Below are positions 58,998 through 64,000 of a stretch of 64,000 nt of DNA, piece by piece. The notes beneath the pieces were generated by a model. That model worked only from the letters and a program-made list of their open reading frames with translations, had not been told where the DNA came from and made no database searches. Made by a program: the position numbers and the translations under genes. Origin of the DNA: a virus; the IMG/VR virus record IMGVR_UViG_3300047321_000238, positions 112,297 to 176,296 of that record. One strand, given 5' to 3'. The first letter of the stretch is position 1. Each line of letters begins with the position of its first letter.

Positions 58998-59445
58998 AGA
59001 AATTGTAGATAATTGGGGAGACTACTTCCCTGATCTGCAGTTTTGTAAAACAGAATATTCACTTAGAAACTTTAGAGTAGACATGCTAGCGAGCTTCGAT
59101 GCAAATTTAAAAGATTTAGGATTAAGAGATGAAGATTATTTTTGTAAGCCTGCTGTATTCATAGAAGTTAAATACAACTCAAACATGAGGGATTTAATAT
59201 TTGAATTACAGAAGCAAATACAATTCAGAGATTGGTATATAAACACAGCAAAAGCTTTCTGTGTTATATGCGTATTGTCTGATGATTATGATATAGATAT
59301 GGTTAAGTTTATGGAAGATAACTCAATAGTAATGTACAAGTACTCAATTGAAGATGACGATATAAGTACGTTATCTATTGAAGAATATAATTCTAAAACA
59401 TTTGAATTAGAAGAGATAGGAGATAAATATTATGAAAGCGTATAG
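58963..59445 (+). CDS. PD-(D/E)XK nuclease-like protein
   Basis: 160 residues from ATG 58963 (ATG 58966 also possible). FRVDMLAS and AVFIEVKYNSN give the Asp and Glu-x-Lys of the PD-(D/E)XK core, followed by a helix with QKQIQFRDWY. Resembles phage nuclease-related proteins of unknown target. Overlaps the next gene by 14 bases. Confidence 0.6.
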   Translation: MMTTLKEKDIVKEIVDNWGDYFPDLQFCKTEYSLRNFRVDMLASFDANLKDLGLRDEDYFCKPAVFIEVKYNSNMRDLIFELQKQIQFRDWYINTAKAFCVICVLSDDYDIDMVKFMEDNSIVMYKYSIEDDDISTLSIEEYNSKTFELEEIGDKYYESV

Positions 59446-59719
59446 TGCTAAACAAATTAGAAATAAACTAATAATGGTGGACACTTTAAAAAGTAACTTT
59501 GAGAAAGTTGTAAAAAGCACTTATGGTGAAGAAGGAAATGTTGCCATTGTAAGTATGGATAAGACTGAGAATATCGATGGTATTGATTATCTAGTCTTTA
59601 TTGTTCTAGATGAAAACGATAGTGAAATAGAAACTGAAAATAAGATATTCAAAATAGCAGTTCAAGAATATAAAAGTGGAACTAACACAATGATGAAGGT
59701 CATTAAAATATTAAACTAG
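59432..59719 (+). CDS. Unknown 95-residue protein
   Basis: AGGAGAT precedes the ATG. N-terminal helix (AKQIRNKLIMVDTLKSNFEK) and beta-rich C-terminus. No family recognised. Followed by a strong terminator. Confidence 0.6.
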   Translation: MKAYSAKQIRNKLIMVDTLKSNFEKVVKSTYGEEGNVAIVSMDKTENIDGIDYLVFIVLDENDSEIETENKIFKIAVQEYKSGTNTMMKVIKILN

Positions 59720-59722
59720 AAT

Positions 59723-59762
59723 AAAAGAGAAGCAACGGAATGATGATTGCTTCTCTTTTGTT
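59723..59762 (+). terminator. Strong bidirectional terminator
   Basis: Perfect 13-bp stem (59723-59735 with 59747-59759), 11-nt loop, A and T runs. Confidence 0.9.
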
Positions 59763-59789
59763 TTGTTTGCGTACATGCAATTTGAAAAT

Positions 59790-59842
59790 ACATAAAAGCA
59801 GGTATTAATCTACTTTCAATAATAGAGTACCTGTTTTTATAT
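59790..59842 (+). promoter_or_regulatory. Second hairpin with T-run before dnaE
   Basis: CAGGTA/TACCTG flanked by AAA/TTT around a long loop, then TTTTTAT. With TTGAAA upstream (about 59777) it may form another promoter-leader-terminator arrangement, though no good -10 is seen. Confidence 0.4.
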
Positions 59843-59879
59843 GTTTTTATACATAATACAAACAAAGGAGGGGATCAAA

Positions 59880-62800
59880 ACGGAAAATTATTTATCATTA
59901 CATTTACATACTATTAAAAGTATTGGAGATGCCATTTTAAAAATTGATGAGTATATAAAAAAAGCACAAACATATAAGTTAAAAGCTTTAGCTATTACTA
60001 ATCACGGCACAATGTCTGATGTTTTTGATTTCTATAGTAAATGCAAGAAAGCAAACATAAAACCCATAATAGGTTGTGAAGTATATGTTGCAAAAGATAG
60101 ACTGCAACAATCTAAGGAGAATATGTATGATTATGACCATTTAGTTTTAATAGCTAAAAATAAGGAAGGTTTTGAAAACCTCCTACAAATTCATAATGAT
60201 GCCCAAATAAACGGATTCTATTGTAAGCCTAGAACTGATGCATCGGTTCTACAGCAATACGGTAAAAACATAATTGCATTATCAGCATGTGCAGGAGGAT
60301 ATATCCCACAAACAATATTGAAATGCATTAATCATCCAGATCAAGAAGAAGAATTAGTCAAAGAAATCACTGACACTATTTCATTGTATAAAAACATATT
60401 CGATGATTTCTATTTAGAATTACAACCAGGTGATTTTTCTGATCAAATCATAATTAATTCAGCTTTAGTTGAATTAGCAAAAGAAACTGACACGAAGACA
60501 ATCATAACTAATGATGTTCATTATTTAAATGCAGAGGATTATTTAGCTCATAACATACACGTATGTGCTTCGAGAAAAAAAGAAGCAAGCGAAGATGGAA
60601 CTATCTTATATCCTGATAAGTGCTATTACATGATGAATAACGAAGAATTGATTAACTCACTTAAAGATACAATCTCACTGGATACTATTGAAACATCCGT
60701 CAATAATATATATAATATAATTGATGTTATAGAAGATTATGATATAGTTCCAGATAAAATATATATGCCTAAATTTGATGTTCCAGTAGGATACACTGAG
60801 GATAGTTGGTTAGAAGATATATGCTTTGAAAAGTTAAATGATATTGCCTATAAATTAGATGACATTACAGAATACACGGAGAGACTCCTGTATGAGTTGG
60901 ATACCATAAAAGAACTAGGATTCAGTGGTTATTTCTTAACTGTAAGAGATTCTATTATGTGGGCAAAGAACAATAAGATTCAAGTTGGACCTGGTAGAGG
61001 TTCCGTATGTGGCAGTTTAGTTGCATACTTAGCAGATATTACTTTAGTAAATCCAATTAAATACGGATTACTTTTTGAAAGATTTATATCTATTTATAGA
61101 AAGGGCTCAGTCCCTGATATAGATACTGATATTCAAGCATCAAGAAGAGATGAAGTATTTAATTATATTTTAACCACACATGGAAAAGATAAATGTTGTT
61201 TAGTTTCAACGTTCTCAGAAAGAAAGGCAAAGGCTGCAATAAAAGATACTGGAAAAGTATATGGAATAGACAAGGAAACTTGCAATTATGTAGCCTCTTT
61301 AGTTCCTACTGTTTATTATACAGACGATGAAGATGGAAACTCAGAAAAGATGACAGACATATCAATAGAAGAAACTATTGAAATTGTTCCAGAGTTTAAA
61401 GAATATTACGAAAAATACCCAGACTGGTTGAATTCAGCTATTAAATTAAGTAACATTCCAAAAGCTACTTCTGTTCATGCAGCTGGAACTATTATTTCAC
61501 CAATCCCACTGTATAACAAAATTCCTATGGTAAGAAGTAAAAATGAAGATTTGCTAGCTACTGCTCTTAATTTAAAAGATGCAGAAAACGCTGGCTTTAT
61601 TAAATTTGATTATCTTTCATTATCTACTTTAGGAATCTTTGATAAGATATTAAAACTAATAAAGAAAAATGATTTAAGTTTCATCGATGATGAATATGAC
61701 GACCCTGCTGTTTGGGCCATTATAGGTTCTAAATATACTTCAGGATTATTTCAAATTGGTTCAAGTACTTATAAACAAAGAATGCCTAGACTAAAGCCTA
61801 AGACTATTAAAGAATTAGCAGCTTGTTTAGCATTAGTACGGGGCCCTTGTATCGCGTCTAAGATGGACGAAAAGTATATGCAAATTGTAGAAGGAAAGGC
61901 TGAGATAGAACTTATCCATCCTATATATGATAATGTATGTAAAGATACTAATGGAGCTTTAATATACCAAGAACAACTGATGAAGATCTGTAATAACATT
62001 GGATTCTCATTAGAAGAGGGATACAAGATAATGAAGCATGCATCTAAGAAACATTTTGATGAACTAAAAGCTTATGAAGAAGAATTCAAAAAGCTTGCAG
62101 ATAGTATCAATATGGACGATGATGTTGCTGATAGAATTTTTAAGATGATAGTAGAATCTGGTTTGTATTCCTTTAATGAATCTCACGCAATAGCTTATGC
62201 TATTTTGACATATATAGGAGCTTATTTAAAACTATATTATCCAAAAGAATTTATGGCAGCTTCTTTAACTAATGCTTATGAAAGAAAAGAAGATGTTGTT
62301 GATTTAATACAAGAGTGTAGACGTCTTGGTATTCAATTCGTAAGTCCTGATATAAATATATCTGATTGGGATTTTGTTCTTGAAGAAGACAATAAGATAA
62401 GACTTGGAATGTGTGCAGTTAAATCATTTGGAGATAAAGCATATCAAGAGATAGTGCTTAAACGGCCATTCAGTTCTATGGAAGACTTCTTAACCAGAAT
62501 AGTAAAGAAAGATTGTTCTAAGCGAGCTATTATTCCAGCTATCTTCTCAGGTGCATTTAATGAATTCTATGACACTAGATTAGATGCTTATCTAGATTAC
62601 TGTAAAGTAACTGAAACAGAACCGTCTGAAGAATTAACTATTCAAGGCGTAAAAGAAAAGATAAGTGTTAACTCAAGTGATTTTGAATTCGAAGAAGTAT
62701 TCTTACAAACTTGTATAATATCTAATCCAATTAATAATTTTAAACCAATAGGCGTTGAACAAATGTCACCTAGTTCCTCTTTTGGAATACTAGGTTTAAT

Positions 62801-63011
62801 GGATAGAGTAAAGAAGTTTAAAGATAGAAATGGTAATCAAATGGCCTTCTTAAGTATTAGTACTGGAGATGGAGTTTTAGAAGCAGTAATATTTGCAAAA
62901 CAATATTCTGAATTTAAAAGTTATCTAAAGAAGAATTTAATTTGTAGATATACTCTTAAGAAAAATAAAGAAGATTATATAGTAAATGCAATAGAGCTTT
63001 CTGCAGCATAG
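59880..63011 (+). CDS. dnaE: DNA polymerase III alpha subunit, DnaE type, probable ACG start
   Basis: About 1,043 residues. PHP domain (LSLHLHT, ALAITNHGTM), palm with GRGSVCGSLVAYL and PDIDTDIQASRRDEVF (catalytic Asp residues), tau/HhH region and an OB fold near the end (FLSISTGDGVLEAVIF). AAAGGAGG at 59864-59871 is 8 bases before in-frame ACG 59880, which gives the expected short lead before LSLHLHT. The frame is open up to ATG 59841, which lacks a ribosome site. No exonuclease domain. Confidence 0.88.
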   Translation, partial: TENYLSLHLHTIKSIGDAILKIDEYIKKAQTYKLKALAITNHGTMSDVFDFYSKCKKANIKPIIGCEVYVAKDRLQQSKENMYDYDHLVLIAKNKEGFENLLQIHNDAQINGFYCKPRTDASVLQQYGKNIIALSACAGGYIPQTILKCINHPDQEEELVKEITDTISLYKNIFDDFYLELQPGDFSDQIIINSALVELAKETDTKTIITNDVHYLNAEDYLAHNIHVCASRKKEASEDGTILYPDKCYYMMNNEELINSLKDTISLDTIETSVNNIYNIIDVIEDYDIVPDKIYMPKFDVPVGYTEDSWLEDICFEKLNDIAYKLDDITEYTERLLYELDTIKELGFSGYFLTVRDSIMWAKNNKIQVGPGRGSVCGSLVAYLADITLVNPIKYGLLFERFISIYRKGSVPDIDTDIQASRRDEVFNYILTTHGKDKCCLVSTFSERKAKAAIKDTGKVYGIDKETCNYVASLVPTVYYTDDEDGNSEKMTDISIEETIEIVPEFKEYYEKYPDWLNSAIKLSNIPKATSVHAAGTIISPIPLYNKIPMVRSKNEDLLATALNLKDAENAGFIKFDYLSLSTLGIFDKILKLIKKNDLSFIDDEYDDPAVWAIIGSKYTSGLFQIGSSTYKQRMPRLKPKTIKELAACLALVRGPCIASKMDEKYMQIVEGKAEIELIHPIYDNVCKDTNGALIYQEQLMKICNNIGFSLEEGYKIMKHASKKHFDELKAYEEEFKKLADSINMDDDVADRIFKMIVESGLYSFNESHAIAYAILTYIGAYLKLYYPKEFMAASLTNAYERKEDVVDLIQECRRLGIQFVSPDINISDWDFVLEEDNKIRLGMCAVKSFGDKAYQEIVLKRPFSSMEDFLTRIVKKDCSKRAIIPAIFSGAFNEFYDTRLDAYLDYCKVTETEPSEELTIQGVKEKISVNSSDFEFEEVFLQTCIISNPINNFKPIGVEQMSPSSSFGILGLMDRVKKFKDRNGNQMAFLSISTGDGVLEAVIFAKQYSEFKSYLKKNLICRYTLKKNKEDYIVNAIELSAA

Positions 63012-63042
63012 TAGGAGCTCTTCCTTTAAAGGAGATAAACAT

Positions 63043-63210
63043 ATGGAAATATTAAAACACTTACAAGACGTAGAAAAGGAAATTGAAAAAGAATGGACTG
63101 AGATATTATTTTACCGTGTGTGGAGAAGATATGGATACACTACTGGAACTGAAGTTGTAATAGGTAGAAATGGAACTAAATACACAGCAATATCAAGAGA
63201 TAAAGAATAG
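63043..63210 (+). CDS. Small protein with shared MEILxxL N-terminus
   Basis: 55 residues, ATG 63043 after AAAGGAGATAAAC, TAG 63208-63210. Begins MEILKHLQDVE and ends in a basic-aromatic stretch (RVWRRYGYTTGTEVVIG). It abuts the next gene without a gap; both starts are clearly related in sequence. Confidence 0.62.
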   Translation: MEILKHLQDVEKEIEKEWTEILFYRVWRRYGYTTGTEVVIGRNGTKYTAISRDKE

Positions 63211-63405
63211 ATGGAAATATTAAAATACTTACAAGATTTAAAAGAAGAAGAGATGACACTTCCATATATAAAATATGAAGGTGATACTTTAACAAAAGAA
63301 ATATTTGATAAGATGATAAGCTCTTTAGGAATTCCTAGTCATCTGCTTAATATTGAGCCAGCAATACCAAGAAGTTACAGTAGAGGAAGAAGAGGAGGTC
63401 AATAA
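63211..63405 (+). CDS. Small protein with shared MEILxYL N-terminus
   Basis: 64 residues, begins MEILKYLQDLK, immediately after the previous stop. Ends in a basic Arg-Gly stretch (SYSRGRRGGQ). The next gene starts at the following base. Function unknown. Confidence 0.62.
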   Translation: MEILKYLQDLKEEEMTLPYIKYEGDTLTKEIFDKMISSLGIPSHLLNIEPAIPRSYSRGRRGGQ

Positions 63406-63879
63406 GTGGAATTACTTAATTATGTAAATAACATGTATGAGTTTATGGCATTAGGATCCATGGAGAACAAAACAGAAGCTAATATTAAAGAACATATCAT
63501 ATGCTTCTTTAGTAATGACTATGACAAGTCATGGTGTTCTAACATAAATACAAACATGCCATGCATAACAGAAGCAGAAATAGAAGATGAGTTGTATAAC
63601 TTAAACATATTAATAGCTTATGAGACTTATATAGTAAATAATGGCGGACGTAATTGTGCCTTTTGTTTATTCAGACATAAAGTAACTAGAGAATACTATT
63701 ATCTTAAATGCGATATAGATTCAGCTCATGGATTTGAAGGTTATTTTATATTAAACAAATTAGAGAAACTATCTGAGATGTTACCTATAGATGTAAGTGA
63801 ATCATCACAAGCTAAAGCAACTGAAGTAAAAGAAAAGATAAGAGATTATATAAGAGAATATGTTCCTATGCGTGATTAG
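63406..63879 (+). CDS. Protein with shared MELLxYV N-terminus
   Basis: 157 residues from GTG 63406 (GAGGAGG upstream). Begins MELLNYVNNMY. Central CAFCLFRHKVTREYYYLKCD has clustered Cys, His and aromatic residues. No known family. Third gene in a row with this start. Confidence 0.62.
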   Translation: MELLNYVNNMYEFMALGSMENKTEANIKEHIICFFSNDYDKSWCSNINTNMPCITEAEIEDELYNLNILIAYETYIVNNGGRNCAFCLFRHKVTREYYYLKCDIDSAHGFEGYFILNKLEKLSEMLPIDVSESSQAKATEVKEKIRDYIREYVPMRD

Positions 63880-63914
63880 GAACTTTCTCTTAATCATGAA
63901 AGGAATGAGGAAAC

Positions 63915-64000
63915 ATGTTATTTTCAATGTATATAATAAAAGACAGAAGAATTAAAATAGCAGGATTAATAAAGAACATAAAGGACGAACAAGAAGACTT
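63915..64000 (+). CDS. Start of an unknown gene, cut by the window end
   Basis: ATG 63915 with AAGGAATGAGG upstream; the frame is open to the end (MLFSMYIIKDRRIKIAG...). Basic N-terminus. Too short to classify. Confidence 0.45.
   Translation, partial: MLFSMYIIKDRRIKIAGLIKNIKDEQED

Noticed and set aside
1-64000. CRISPR array, insertion sequence, rRNA genes, integrase or toxin gene
   Set aside because: No regularly spaced repeats, no transposase or integrase motifs and no rRNA were seen on either strand.

Overview
The window looks like the replication, nucleotide-metabolism and host-takeover half of a large, AT-rich phage of a Clostridium-like low-GC Firmicute. Reasons: A/T-rich codon use, strong AGGAGG ribosome sites with frequent TTG and GTG starts, sigma-A type promoters, cell-wall-binding repeats on an endolysin, anaerobic (NrdD/NrdG) ribonucleotide reduction, and phage families (Gam/Gp157-like, Acb2/Tad1-like, N4 gp49-like, Rad52-like, endolysins). 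Every convincing gene is on the + strand. No capsid, tail, terminase, integrase or toxin gene is visible. Species and phage identity cannot be settled from the sequence alone.

Layout. 1-2502: small unknown genes, several membrane-associated. 2555-7656: a consensus promoter, a structured leader and an array of about 21 tRNA or tRNA-like genes, interrupted by one small gene (6077-6400). The spacers between tRNAs are long and full of hairpins. 8079-11579: secreted peptidoglycan hydrolase, a DUF559-type nuclease and its relative, and a papain-like protease. 11706-13577: ClpP and ClpX. 14421-20108: SSB and both subunits of a gyrase-like topoisomerase. 20148-28091: sigma factor, two RecA-like ATPases, resolvase-like nuclease, uracil-DNA glycosylase, dTMP kinase, Rad52-like annealing protein. 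28362-33579: NrdG-like enzyme, a Ycf46-like AAA+ ATPase with DUF1257 and DUF2997 partners, and an SNase-like nuclease. 33698-41768: UvrD-like and SNF2-like helicases, Gam-like protein, cell-wall-binding protein and a three-domain endolysin. 41918-46384: DnaG-type primase, degenerate sirtuin, five small proteins sharing one N-terminal motif, HU. 46441-53540: Nudix, NrdD, Acb2/Tad1-like protein, gp49-like protein, NrdG, ppGpp-hydrolase-like HD protein, sirtuin, DUF488, thymidine kinase. 53586-64000: NAD-dependent ligase, MazF/PemK-like toxin, ThyX, PD-(D/E)XK-like protein, DnaE, and three more genes with the shared N-terminal motif.

Together the genes supply a nearly self-sufficient replication set (DnaE, primase, SSB, ligase, gyrase, helicases), dNTP supply (NrdD/NrdG, ThyX, Tmk, Tdk) with uracil removal, recombination, transcription redirection (sigma), proteolysis (ClpXP), translation supplementation (tRNAs) and candidate counter-defence functions (Acb2/Tad1, sirtuins, HD hydrolase, Gam).

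The most unusual signals are: (1) at least five tRNA genes with anticodon loops of 8, 9, 10, 11 and 18 nt but intact stems; (2) a roughly 75-nt RNA element found twice, each time directly behind one of these tRNAs, with compensatory base changes in two helices; (3) a short N-terminal peptide of the form M-E-I/L-L-x-Y/F-I/V/L shared by about eleven otherwise unrelated small proteins; (4) a Ycf46/Ycf35/DUF2997 module; (5) promoter-short RNA-terminator cassettes before ssb and primase.
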